Shown here: piece after piece, positions 36,568 through 45,177 of the stretch
Layout: every line of letters starts with the position of its first letter
Numbering within the stretch: position 1 is the stretch's first letter
Source: Candidatus Bathyarchaeota archaeon
Lineage (GTDB): Archaea; Thermoproteota; Bathyarchaeia; Bathyarchaeales; Bathycorpusculaceae
Direction of reading: 5' to 3'
DNA: 45,177 nucleotides
NCBI GenBank assembly: GCA_937873375.1
Contig: CALMWK010000037.1
Location: 1-45,177 of the forward strand
Notes under the pieces: generated by a model
What the model saw: the letters and a program-made list of their open reading frames with translations, nothing else
What the model was told of the DNA's origin: nothing
The model's database searches: none
Translations under genes and position numbers: made by a program

Positions 36568-39030
36568 CTACTTCTTCCAGCGTTTGAGCATGTTGTCTAG
36601 CACTGGCTTTAGCTTGGCGGTTTCTGCCTGTATCTTCTCTTTGCCCAGCGCCTTCATGTCAGCGTCGATTTCTTTGATGACTTCGGCGTAGTGGATGCCT
36701 TCCGCGGCTGAAACGTACTCGACACGGAACCGCTCGGGGCTCATGCCAAGTTTGGTTAGCATGCCTTTGAGGGCGTCGGTGCGTGCTTTCATCTTGTAGT
36801 TGCCGTTGATGTAGTGGCAGTCGTAGGGCAAGTGGCAAGCGCCAATCAGCACCATACCTGCGCCTAAGCGGAGTGCTTCAAGGATGAATTCGCGGTCGAC
36901 TCTACCTGAGCACATGACGCGTATGGCGCGTACGCTGGGTGGGTATTCGAATCGGCTTGTGCCCGCTAAGTCTGCGCCTGCGTAGCTGCACCAGTTACAC
37001 AGGATAGCCAAAATTTTTTCTTCAGGTTTATCTTCAAGAGCTGAACGGATCTGCGCCATGATTTGGGCATCGGTGAAGTGCATCTGAGTAATCGCATGCT
37101 GGGGGCATTCGGCAACGCATGTGCCGCAGCCGTGGCAGCTGGCGGTGATGATTTGTGCGGCTTTGTTGGGTTCAATTCTGATGGCGCCGTAGGGACATTT
37201 GTCTTGGCAGACTCCGCATTTGGCGGTTTTGTTTCTGCATTTGGTTTCGTCGACGATTGAAATGATGGGTTCGATTTTCCATTTTGGTTTGGAAATTACT
37301 GTTGCCGCACGTGAAGCTGCGCCGCTGCCTTGGGAAACGCTGAATGGGATGTCTTTGAGACCTTGGCAGGCGCCGGCGTAGAACACACCGTCAGTTGGTG
37401 CATCCATTGGTTCGAGTTTCGGGTGGCTCTCCATGAAGAAGCCGTCTGCGCCGCGGGACAGGTTGAGTATGCGAGCGATTTCGTCGGAGCCCTTCTTGGG
37501 TATCGAAGCGGTTGCCAAAACAACCATTTCAGCTTCGACTTCTATGGGTTGACCAAGGTTAGCGTCTTCGCTGTGCAGGATAAGGTTGTGAGTTTTTGGG
37601 TCTTCGTCTATGCGGCTTACGCGTCCGCGGATGAAGTTTGCGCCTCGTTCGCGTGCGCGGTCATAGAATTCCTCGTAGCCTTTGCCGGGGGTTCTCATGT
37701 CCATGTAGAACACGTAAACTTCAACGTCTTCTTTGTACTTCTCTTTGAGTTGGACAACGTGTTTGAGGGTGTACATGCAGCAGTAGTTGGAGCAGTAGGG
37801 GTACTTGTTTTTGTCACGGGAACCAACGCACTGGATGAACGCGACTGAGTGGGGTTTTTTGCCGTCTGATTGTCTGATGACTTTGCCGCCTGTTGGACCC
37901 GCAGCGAGAATTAGGCGTTCGAACTCCATGGATGTGATGACGTTCGGGTACTTCCCGTATCCTAAGAGAGGCATGTCGTAGGGCAGATAAACGTCGAAGC
38001 CTGTAGAAACTATTATTGCGCCTACTTCTATATCGACTTCTTCAGCTTTCTGCTCAAAATCTATAGCTTGCCTTGCACCACAGACATCAGTACACTTGAA
38101 GCATTCAATACAGTAATTTTTGTCAATGGCGTAAATCAGCGGCACCGCTTGGTCAAACGGAACCGAGATCGCCTTGCGAGTGCCCAGGTTCATGTCCCAA
38201 TCGTTCGGATACTCGATAGGGCAAACATCTCTGCATTCTCCGCAGCCCGTGCACCGCTCAGGAATAACGTAACGGGGGTTCTTGCGGATTTTCACTTTAA
38301 AGTTGCCAATGTAACCATCAACTTTAACGAGGTCAGAGTAGGCAAAGATTTGGATGTTCGGGTGGCGACCGCAGTCCACCATTTTTGGGCCTTCAATGCA
38401 GATGCTACAGTCCAGCGTGGGAAAAGTTTTGTCTAACGCTGCCATGTGACCGCCGATGCTCTGCGTGTTTTCCAGCAAGTAAACTTTGAAGCCCATCTCG
38501 GCAAGGTCTAACGCGGCATTCATGCCTGCGATACCTCCGCCAATGACTAAGGCTTTGTTGGTAACTGGGACTTCTATTGTTTGAAGCGGCATCATTAACC
38601 GTGCTTTAGCCACTGCCATGCGCACTGCGTCTTTGGCGCGTTCCGTAGCCTCTTGGGGAGTGTTCGGGTGGCACCATGAAGCGAATTCGCGAATGTTAGC
38701 CATCTCGTAGAGGAACGGGTTCAGTCCAGCTTCGGAAACTGTGCGTCTGAATGTTGGTTCGTGCATTCTGGGGGAGCACGCTGCGATGACGACGCGGTTT
38801 AGTTTTTGTTCTTTTATGGCTTTGCGGATTTCTTCTTGACCAGGGTCAGCGCAGGTGTAGCGGTTCTCTTTCACGAACACGACATCAGGTATGGTTTTCG
38901 CGTACTCGGTGACTTGTTTGATGTCGACGGTGCCTGCGATGTTCAAGCCGCAGTGGCACACGAAAACGCCTACGCGCAGGTCTTCTTTGGGGGGTTGTGC
39001 ATTTGGAGTTGGAGTTTGTGGTTGGCTCAT
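36568..39030 (-). CDS. hdrA: HdrA-like heterodisulfide reductase subunit fused to MvhD-like iron-sulfur domain
   Basis: FAD-binding GGGIAGMNAALDLAEMGFKVYLLE; multiple 4Fe-4S motifs; C-terminal MvhD (ILCNWCSYAGADLAGTSRFEYPPSVRAIRVMCSGRVD…GACHLPYDCHYINGN). Confidence 0.9.
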   Translation of the reverse strand: MSQPQTPTPNAQPPKEDLRVGVFVCHCGLNIAGTVDIKQVTEYAKTIPDVVFVKENRYTCADPGQEEIRKAIKEQKLNRVVIAACSPRMHEPTFRRTVSEAGLNPFLYEMANIREFASWCHPNTPQEATERAKDAVRMAVAKARLMMPLQTIEVPVTNKALVIGGGIAGMNAALDLAEMGFKVYLLENTQSIGGHMAALDKTFPTLDCSICIEGPKMVDCGRHPNIQIFAYSDLVKVDGYIGNFKVKIRKNPRYVIPERCTGCGECRDVCPIEYPNDWDMNLGTRKAISVPFDQAVPLIYAIDKNYCIECFKCTDVCGARQAIDFEQKAEEVDIEVGAIIVSTGFDVYLPYDMPLLGYGKYPNVITSMEFERLILAAGPTGGKVIRQSDGKKPHSVAFIQCVGSRDKNKYPYCSNYCCMYTLKHVVQLKEKYKEDVEVYVFYMDMRTPGKGYEEFYDRARERGANFIRGRVSRIDEDPKTHNLILHSEDANLGQPIEVEAEMVVLATASIPKKGSDEIARILNLSRGADGFFMESHPKLEPMDAPTDGVFYAGACQGLKDIPFSVSQGSGAASRAATVISKPKWKIEPIISIVDETKCRNKTAKCGVCQDKCPYGAIRIEPNKAAQIITASCHGCGTCVAECPQHAITQMHFTDAQIMAQIRSALEDKPEEKILAILCNWCSYAGADLAGTSRFEYPPSVRAIRVMCSGRVDREFILEALRLGAGMVLIGACHLPYDCHYINGNYKMKARTDALKGMLTKLGMSPERFRVEYVSAAEGIHYAEVIKEIDADMKALGKEKIQAETAKLKPVLDNMLKRWKK

Positions 39031-39959
39031 TTTATAACCTCTTCACTAACGAATCGTTTACTTACCATGTCTCTGGCTTTTTTGCCGCTTATAGCCTTCA
39101 ATTCTTTCACTGTGTCTACAGGCGACGTTATCCGTTCTAGCGTTTTGTTCCAAGTTCCCGAGTGAACAGGCGTGTGAAGCACCTTTGTTCGTTTTACCAT
39201 TAAAGCTTCATCAACGGGGCAAACGACTTTGCAGGCACCACAGTAAACACAGGTTGATTCGTTAACCTGAACTTTCCCGTCAGCAACCGTCAAAGTGCCA
39301 GTTATTGGACAAACATCCACGCAATCCTGACAGCCTTCAGGACACTTGGCTTGGTCGATGGCGATTTTTCCCTCGAAGGTCTTGCGCATTTTGATTACGC
39401 CAGGAGGGCACTTGTACTCGCAAGCCCTGCAGGTGGGGCACTTATCTTTGGGAATGTCAACGTTCACCACTACATGCCTTCTTTGGCTGGGAGACAAAGC
39501 GTCCAAGTTCTCCACGGGTTTCCCGTCGTAGGTTACTTTAGATATTGTGAGTTGTTCAAGCGGGCAAGCTTCGACGCATGCTACACAGTCTTTGGGGCAG
39601 TTGCGGGTATCGATTTTTATGTCGCGGATAAGTTCTGGGAAGCTTTCTTTCTCCACCACGATAAGGTTGTGGTCACCGTTCAACGTGACTTTCACTGCGC
39701 CGTATGGGCAGGTGATGTCGCAGATTCCGCAGAAAATGCATTTCGCCAAGTCAACGTCAACTTTAGCCTTCTTCGCTTTTTCACCTTGGACCTTCGGCTG
39801 CTTCTCCAGCTTAATTGCCTCTTTGGGGCAGGCTAAACTGCAAATTTGGCAACCTACGCAAAGGTTTTTGTCGAGAGCTAACTTGTAGTGTTTAGTTTGT
39901 AAAATCCACTCTAACGTGAGGGCTTCTGCCGTGTCGCGTTTTTGGGTTTTTAACGGCAT
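39027..39959 (-). CDS. Polyferredoxin with six [4Fe-4S] motifs
   Basis: CVGCQICSLACP, CIFCGICDITCP, CPKDCVACVEACP, CPTCRACEYKCP, CPEGCQDCVDVCP, CVYCGACKVVCP; 4-bp overlap with hdrA. Confidence 0.88.
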   Translation of the reverse strand: MPLKTQKRDTAEALTLEWILQTKHYKLALDKNLCVGCQICSLACPKEAIKLEKQPKVQGEKAKKAKVDVDLAKCIFCGICDITCPYGAVKVTLNGDHNLIVVEKESFPELIRDIKIDTRNCPKDCVACVEACPLEQLTISKVTYDGKPVENLDALSPSQRRHVVVNVDIPKDKCPTCRACEYKCPPGVIKMRKTFEGKIAIDQAKCPEGCQDCVDVCPITGTLTVADGKVQVNESTCVYCGACKVVCPVDEALMVKRTKVLHTPVHSGTWNKTLERITSPVDTVKELKAISGKKARDMVSKRFVSEEVIK

Positions 39960-40142
39960 GGTTCATGTTCCACCATATAGACTTCGATGCGTCGAAACAG
40001 ACTGTTCAACGTCCTATAACTGTCTATTGCAAATTTGAGTGCAGTTTTATTGATATAAATATTGCTTGAAAAGAACGTCTAATCATACGGTTAACACTGG
40101 AGAAGCAGAAAGCTACATAAAAACCATAAAAACCGCGTTTTT

Positions 40143-40718
40143 TTACGCTTGAACAGCCACCACTACATGGCACTGAAGGGCATCATCATCCCGAAGGGAA
40201 ACCGCCAGCAGCCCTGCATGCTCCAACCATTCCCCGAGAACCGCCAAATCGACAGCACGCTTCAAACCCGTAACCACAACAGAAGCCTCACGACTTGCAA
40301 CCTGCTTAATCTCCTTGAGTGTCTCCACGGGTTTAGGCATGTTCTGAAGCACTGTGAAAGCGAAAACAAAACTGAAAAAACCCTGCTTGAAAGGCAAATG
40401 GTCAGCATCCGCTTGCACCACAAAAACATTGCCGTAACCTCTGACGCGTTGTTTTGCCTGAAGCAGCAGCCCACGAGAAACGTCTACACCCACAACCGCC
40501 TCAGCTTTGTCGGCTACGTGGCTGAAAAACAGGCCGGTGCCACACCCAACATCCAACAATACACTGCTTTGGGTTATGGTTAAGCCTTCTAGGGCGGCTT
40601 TGTACTTGGCTTCCTGCTCCTCACAGTACCGCTGGTCATACATCTGAGCTGTCAAATCGTAACGCCGCATAACTGAACGTTTCTGCTTCCACCTACTCAT
40701 ACTGTGGGCCTTCAACAA
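40143..40718 (-). CDS. Class I SAM-dependent methyltransferase
   Basis: VLLDVGCGTGLFFSHV motif I; VVGVDVSRGLLLQAKQR motif II. Confidence 0.85.
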   Translation of the reverse strand: MLKAHSMSRWKQKRSVMRRYDLTAQMYDQRYCEEQEAKYKAALEGLTITQSSVLLDVGCGTGLFFSHVADKAEAVVGVDVSRGLLLQAKQRVRGYGNVFVVQADADHLPFKQGFFSFVFAFTVLQNMPKPVETLKEIKQVASREASVVVTGLKRAVDLAVLGEWLEHAGLLAVSLRDDDALQCHVVVAVQA

Positions 40719-40760
40719 TTTTTATGTACAGGGCACATCTAAAACTATTGCTGACCAACC

Positions 40761-41552
40761 TTGCAGGAACCCGACAAACTAACAGTTCTTACGAACCCAA
40801 AACTCACCGAAGCAAAAACAGCCATAGAGAAGGCTCTCCTGCAAAAAAGAACCATCATCGTAGCTGGCAACTGCCATGTACACTACAGTGGGCGGGCGAG
40901 GTCCACGCTTGAACTTGGTGAGCGCCTCCTAATCATCAAAGAAGACGGCGCACTTCTGGTTCATCGTCCAGTCGGATATGAACCTGTTAACTGGCAACCT
41001 GCAGGCAGCGTCTTCCACGTCCAAACCAAAGAAAACAAACTTGAAGTCCACGGCGTAAGACAGAAACCCCGCGAAAGCGTCCTCGTCACCTTCAACCAAA
41101 TCTACATGGTCTCCGCATTAAGCCTCAACGATTCAGGAGATTTTTTGCTTCACGCCACTGAAGACGACATGCACAGAGCAATTCTAATGAAACCTGAACT
41201 TTTTGAGGAAGGTTTCAAACCGATTAGCTGGGAAAAGAAGGTCGAGCCTGGTTTCGTGGATATCTACGGTGAAGACAAAGACGGAAAACTCGTCATAATT
41301 GAAGTGAAGAGGAAAACTGCCACGAAAGAGGCTGCCCTGCAACTTGCCAAATACATCGAACCCATCAAAGCCAAGATAAACCGTGAACTCCGAGGAGTGC
41401 TCGTTGCTCCAAGCCTAGGCAAAGACGTACAAAGAATCCTTGCAACTATGGGTTTGGAGTTTAAAGAATTAGACCCAAAGAAATGCGCAGAAGTTCTGAA
41501 GAAGACAAAAAACGCCAAGTTAGAAACGTTTTTCGGGGAAGACAGCCAGTAA
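40761..41552 (+). CDS. nucS: Endonuclease NucS (EndoMS)
   Basis: NucS N-terminal domain (GNCHVHYSGRARSTLELGERLLIIKEDGALLVHRP); RecB-like nuclease GFVDIYGEDKDGKLVIIEVKRK; TTG start. Confidence 0.95.
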   Translation: MQEPDKLTVLTNPKLTEAKTAIEKALLQKRTIIVAGNCHVHYSGRARSTLELGERLLIIKEDGALLVHRPVGYEPVNWQPAGSVFHVQTKENKLEVHGVRQKPRESVLVTFNQIYMVSALSLNDSGDFLLHATEDDMHRAILMKPELFEEGFKPISWEKKVEPGFVDIYGEDKDGKLVIIEVKRKTATKEAALQLAKYIEPIKAKINRELRGVLVAPSLGKDVQRILATMGLEFKELDPKKCAEVLKKTKNAKLETFFGEDSQ

Positions 41553-41627
41553 CCATTCGCCTTTGGTTTTTGTGGTGAAGAATGCTTAAATTTACCAGAG
41601 CAGCTTTTGCTTCTGAAGGTGTAGTAA

Positions 41628-42173
41628 GTGGTGAACTTTTGGAAGGACCTTCCAGCGGGAGATAAACCGCCAGAACTGTTAAACATGGTTATCGAAGTTA
41701 CAAGCGGCGCCCGAGACAAGTACGAATACAACAAAGACTGGGAAGCCTTCGTTCTAGACAGAATCATACCCTCATCAGTAGTTTTCCCTGTGGAGTACGG
41801 ATTTGTTCCACAGACATGGTTTGACGACGGCGACCCCTTAGACATCATGGTGCTAAGCTACGAGTCTTTGGAAGTGGGCTGCGTAGTCAAAGTACGCGCC
41901 ATAGGCGCCCTGATAATTGAAGACGAAGCAGGATTAGACGCAAAAATTCTCTCAGTACTTGTAAGTGACGCACGATTTGAAGGCTACCATGACATCAGCG
42001 ACATACACAAACACCAACTTAAGGAAATTCAGGAGTTCTTCGAAACCTACAAGCGACTGGAACCGCACAAATGGGCGAAAGTAAGGGAGTGGAAAAACGC
42101 GAAGGAAGCCATGGAAGTAGTGAAATACGCCATGGACAAGTACAACAAATTAGAAAAGAAACAACCCAAGTAA
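41628..42173 (+). CDS. ppa: Inorganic pyrophosphatase (family I)
   Basis: MVIEVTSGARDKYEYNKD, VEYGFVPQTWFDDGDPLDIMVLS; GTG start. Confidence 0.95.
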   Translation: MVNFWKDLPAGDKPPELLNMVIEVTSGARDKYEYNKDWEAFVLDRIIPSSVVFPVEYGFVPQTWFDDGDPLDIMVLSYESLEVGCVVKVRAIGALIIEDEAGLDAKILSVLVSDARFEGYHDISDIHKHQLKEIQEFFETYKRLEPHKWAKVREWKNAKEAMEVVKYAMDKYNKLEKKQPK

Positions 42174-42185
42174 CCCTTTTTGTCT

Positions 42186-43541
42186 TTATGCCGCCGTGCT
42201 GACTGAAAAAAAGTCACTAATTCGCTTCTGGAAAAGTGCATTCCGCAGCAATTTGCCCTGAATTATCCACTGAGACAGCGGAATTTCAAACCTGCCGCTG
42301 ATGAACTTGAGCGACTCAGTCAAATTCTTGAATTGATAGGGTTTTTGGCGCATGGCGTTGCGCACGTTTTCGCGCACTTGCCAGACGCCGATGGGCATGA
42401 TGTAGCCTGGTCGGGCTTCCCGCAGAACAATCACAGTTGCTTGGCGACGCTCTTTAACCAGTTGCTCGCAAACTGCTAAGCGTGCGGAGTAGTAGCAGCC
42501 GCCTATCTGCGCGTATGTGGTTCTGCCGTTGTGTCCTTCCCAGTCAGAGTAAATTGCAACGCTGTTTCCGTTAGGATTCCACACTGTACCAGGATACCAA
42601 GCTTCCATTGACTCGTAACTCCACTGTGCGGGAATCATCAAAATTTCGAAAACGTTATCCAAATAAATGGATTCGTAAACGCGGTACTCGTTTACCTCTG
42701 GAAAAGTCTTAACCTGCTCCACGAGACTTTTGCTTATCATGTCGTCAACAGCGGTGATGCTCCACCGTGTGGGAACAAGCCGACGCTTTTTCTCTATGCC
42801 GAAGGCGCCGACGCTGAAGGCTTTCTGAATTTTAGTAACCATGACGCCACGGTTGTAGAGGTCGACAACGGCTTGGGCAGATTTTAAGTCTGTATCATAA
42901 TACGCCTTTTCTACGCGGTGGTCAAACCGGGCGTTACCAACATGCAAATCACGTATGGGCGCACTTGGACCAAACGGCTGAACATCATCACTCAAAAATA
43001 TGGACCCGCGGGGCTTCTTGGTGAGGTTTAACTCCATGTCCACGCTGGTGTCAGCTAGGGCTAACTCGCGGGTTTGGTCCATTATTTTTCCAGCCTGCGC
43101 AAACTCCTGTACATGAACGCGGTGCTTGCCGCGGACAAGTAAACTGCGGAAGCCAACAATTTCATCTATTGACTTGCCGAACCATTGCTCAGGCAGGTCG
43201 TAGAGGCTGGTGTCCTCGTGAACAGGAGGCACAAGGGGTCCAACGTAAACATGTGGGTAACCAATTCTGCCTATGAACACGCTTGGCGGCGAGACACCGG
43301 CGATGTCTTCGCTGGACATTAAAGGCACACTTTTGAGAAAGGAGTTAACTTTGACCATGATTGGGCAACGAGTTTTGCCACAGAGGTTTCTGGAGCCCTT
43401 GCACAAAACACAGAGACTGTTTTGGCTGGTTCGGGTGGCTATCTGGTTTTCAGATATTGCAGAGTGATTAACCTGCTTTATGACATCCACTAACCAATTG
43501 TCTGAAGAAGCAACCTGCGGAACTTTCAACGCTATGGTCAT
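42186..43541 (-). CDS. nreA: NreA/NreB-type archaeal DNA repair protein with C-terminal PIP motif
   Basis: CVLCKGSRNLCGKTRCPIM Zn motif, SPPSVFIGRIGYPHVYVGPLVPP, C-terminal QKRISDFF. Confidence 0.88.
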   Translation of the reverse strand: MTIALKVPQVASSDNWLVDVIKQVNHSAISENQIATRTSQNSLCVLCKGSRNLCGKTRCPIMVKVNSFLKSVPLMSSEDIAGVSPPSVFIGRIGYPHVYVGPLVPPVHEDTSLYDLPEQWFGKSIDEIVGFRSLLVRGKHRVHVQEFAQAGKIMDQTRELALADTSVDMELNLTKKPRGSIFLSDDVQPFGPSAPIRDLHVGNARFDHRVEKAYYDTDLKSAQAVVDLYNRGVMVTKIQKAFSVGAFGIEKKRRLVPTRWSITAVDDMISKSLVEQVKTFPEVNEYRVYESIYLDNVFEILMIPAQWSYESMEAWYPGTVWNPNGNSVAIYSDWEGHNGRTTYAQIGGCYYSARLAVCEQLVKERRQATVIVLREARPGYIMPIGVWQVRENVRNAMRQKPYQFKNLTESLKFISGRFEIPLSQWIIQGKLLRNALFQKRISDFFSVSTAA

Positions 43542-43752
43542 GCTACTTGGGAATAGTGTTTACTGTTCTCATATGTTTTCCGTATTAAAAGAACTCAAAA
43601 AACAGGATAACCTAACCGGATTTTGATGGAAGACTACACCCAAAAGTGTAGAGAACAAAACGTTCCCCAAAACTGCTCGGCACATATATCGAAAATCGAC
43701 TCATTGCAACCTCAGAAATCTCGCATATATTGGTTTCTCCACAGCCCTTATT

Positions 43753-44799
43753 GTGAATATTGAGACTGGAGACACACGTAACATGAGAAAAGAGGCAGTG
43801 TTTGCGGTGGCGCTTTTAGCGCTAGTACTTGCAGCAACAGTTTCAACTGTCTTCGCGCAAACAGCGGTTGACGTTTACATAATGGATCCCTACAGTGGTA
43901 GCACAGGGGCTAGGGGCACCCTGTCAAATGGTTATTGGGTGGGAGAAATCCCGGTTAAAATTAGCAGCTCAACCATATCTGAATATCAGACGGTTGCATA
44001 CTGCATCAACTACGATAAACTGCTGTATGTAAACCAGAAATACTCCGCCACCTTGAATCCTGTTCCGGATAGTGTAGAGTGGAGAGCTGTAAGTTATTTG
44101 CTAACGTGGAATTATCCGGCAGACAATTATGGCGCAGCCACTGCCCAAGTAGCCATCTGGAGGCTTTTGAACGGTAATTACCACGCTGAATCTTGGCTTG
44201 ACACAAACCTTGATAACGCAGGCAAAAACCTTGCAGATTCAGCCTACGGCAAAGATGTCGCCAGGAATACAGATCAGTTCACTTGGATTTGGCCTGTAAC
44301 GGGCAACATGGCATCTGTGAAAGCCAACCCAAATGAAGTTGTCACGTTCAGAGCGCAGCTTACAAGCGCCAGCGGAGTTCCTCGACCAAACGTTAGGGTA
44401 CTCTTCAGTGCTATGCTCAACGCGCCAGGCTCAATTCAACAGTTAAATTCGACATACGTGAACCCGATGGTAACATACACGGATATTCGCGGAGTAGCCT
44501 CAGTCGACATCAGAGTGCCTCCAGATGCCCCAATTGGTTCAACCATTGAAGTTAAAGCCTCAACCAGAGGCATGTGGCCCCAACAATATGTGGACATCAC
44601 CAACACATCAGCCCAAGATCTGCTGGGAATTGGAGAAACCTTTGAGTTGACAACTTCGTGCAACCTTGTGATTCTAGCTTACATAATGGTGGTTCCAGAA
44701 TCCCCACTGGGAGCATTAACTGCCATAGGCGCCTTTGGAGCAGCTTTCGCAGTCTTTAAAGTGAAATTTAAACCATCAAAAAAGAAGAAGAAACAATAA
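43753..44799 (+). CDS. Secreted, membrane-anchored surface protein with putative internal-thioester (TED-like) domain and Ig-like stalk
   Basis: Signal peptide MRKEAVFAVALLALVLAATVSTVFA; AYCIN…SYLLTWNYP…ATAQVAIW; Big-like domain; VPESPLG + TM + KKKKKQ. True start may be ATG 43783. Confidence 0.7.
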   Translation: MNIETGDTRNMRKEAVFAVALLALVLAATVSTVFAQTAVDVYIMDPYSGSTGARGTLSNGYWVGEIPVKISSSTISEYQTVAYCINYDKLLYVNQKYSATLNPVPDSVEWRAVSYLLTWNYPADNYGAATAQVAIWRLLNGNYHAESWLDTNLDNAGKNLADSAYGKDVARNTDQFTWIWPVTGNMASVKANPNEVVTFRAQLTSASGVPRPNVRVLFSAMLNAPGSIQQLNSTYVNPMVTYTDIRGVASVDIRVPPDAPIGSTIEVKASTRGMWPQQYVDITNTSAQDLLGIGETFELTTSCNLVILAYIMVVPESPLGALTAIGAFGAAFAVFKVKFKPSKKKKKQ

Positions 44800-44900
44800 C
44801 TTTCTTTTACCCGTTTTCAATTTCGGCAAACTTTAGTTTTAACTGTCGGGCATCTGCTTACAAAAAAATTCAGCCGAGGTTTTTCTCGTTAAAATTGAAG

Positions 44901-44978
44901 TGGCGCCCAGGCCGGGATTCGGACCCGGGTCCTGCGGGCGACAGCCGCATATACTGGACCGAACTATACTACCTGGGC
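44901..44978 (-). tRNA. tRNA-Asp (anticodon GTC), CCA encoded
   Basis: Cloverleaf: acceptor GCCCAGG/CCTGGGC, anticodon stem TGCGG/CCGCA with loop CTGTCGC, T-stem CCGGG/CCCGG, discriminator G + CCA. Confidence 0.95.
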
Positions 44979-45014
44979 TTTAGACGCCTCTTGAATACTC
45001 GCTATTTTAGCTAA

Positions 45015-45177
45015 TTAACCTTTCTCGGGAAAAACGTCAGGTTTTGGATATTGGTGCTGTTTTCCCGTCATGTAGGTTATGTCGATTCTGCCCATGGTGG
45101 TTTTTGCTAGTTTTTCGGGTTTTATTTTTGCGAGTTTTGCTTCTGGGTTCTCGGAGAGCTGCTGCACCATCACTTTC
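45015..45177 (-). CDS. 3' end of an unidentified gene (…KVMVQQLSENPEAKLAKIKPEKLAKTTMGRIDITYMTGKQHQYPKPDVFPEKG*)
   Basis: Open frame from window end to TAA with protein-like composition; truncated. Confidence 0.55.
   Translation of the reverse strand, partial: KVMVQQLSENPEAKLAKIKPEKLAKTTMGRIDITYMTGKQHQYPKPDVFPEKG

Noticed and set aside
1-45177. CRISPR arrays, transposases, integrases, phage genes, rRNA
   Set aside because: No regularly spaced direct repeats, no recombinase/transposase motifs, no terminal inverted repeats and no rRNA seen; the window is chromosomal core metabolism.

Overview
The window looks archaeal: SD-led, tightly packed operons, archaeal-type shikimate genes, NucS, NreA and a tRNA with encoded CCA. 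Bathyarchaeia or a relative is my inference from overall character. About 28 kb is a nearly continuous amino-acid biosynthesis block. It holds hom + lysC; a LysW-dependent Lys/Arg set (lysW-X-Y-Z-J-K) divergent from an Lrp/AsnC regulator; ilvB-ilvN; leuC-leuD-leuB-leuA-pheA; and a full archaeal aromatic cluster (aspartate kinase 2, ADH synthase, DHQ synthase II, aroD, aroE, GHMP shikimate kinase, aroA, aroC, chorismate mutase, aminotransferase, tyrA). Next come a transglutaminase-like surface protein with a DUF350-like partner, a three-gene homocysteine-forming module (UPF0280/COG2122, NIL-ferredoxin, HcyBio-CBS), a tandem ferritin-like protein, an ABC exporter, an HdrA-MvhD fusion with a six-cluster polyferredoxin, endonuclease NucS, pyrophosphatase, an NreA-type repair protein, a secreted membrane-anchored protein and tRNA-Asp(GTC). 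The most novel candidate is the secreted protein at 43753-44799. It has the Cys and QxxIW signature of internal-thioester adhesin domains (TED/TQXA), known mainly from Gram-positive bacteria. Other items of note are two AGACGTCT palindromes exactly 42 bp apart upstream of the aromatic operon, a LysX homolog with a ~75-aa insertion in its ATP-grasp core, a 19-aa Lys/Ala/Pro peptide gene, a G-poor structured leader with a 20-codon uORF before ilvB, PIP-like C-termini on both repair proteins, and C55 in the tRNA-Asp T-loop. All calls come from reading the sequence; no searches were run.
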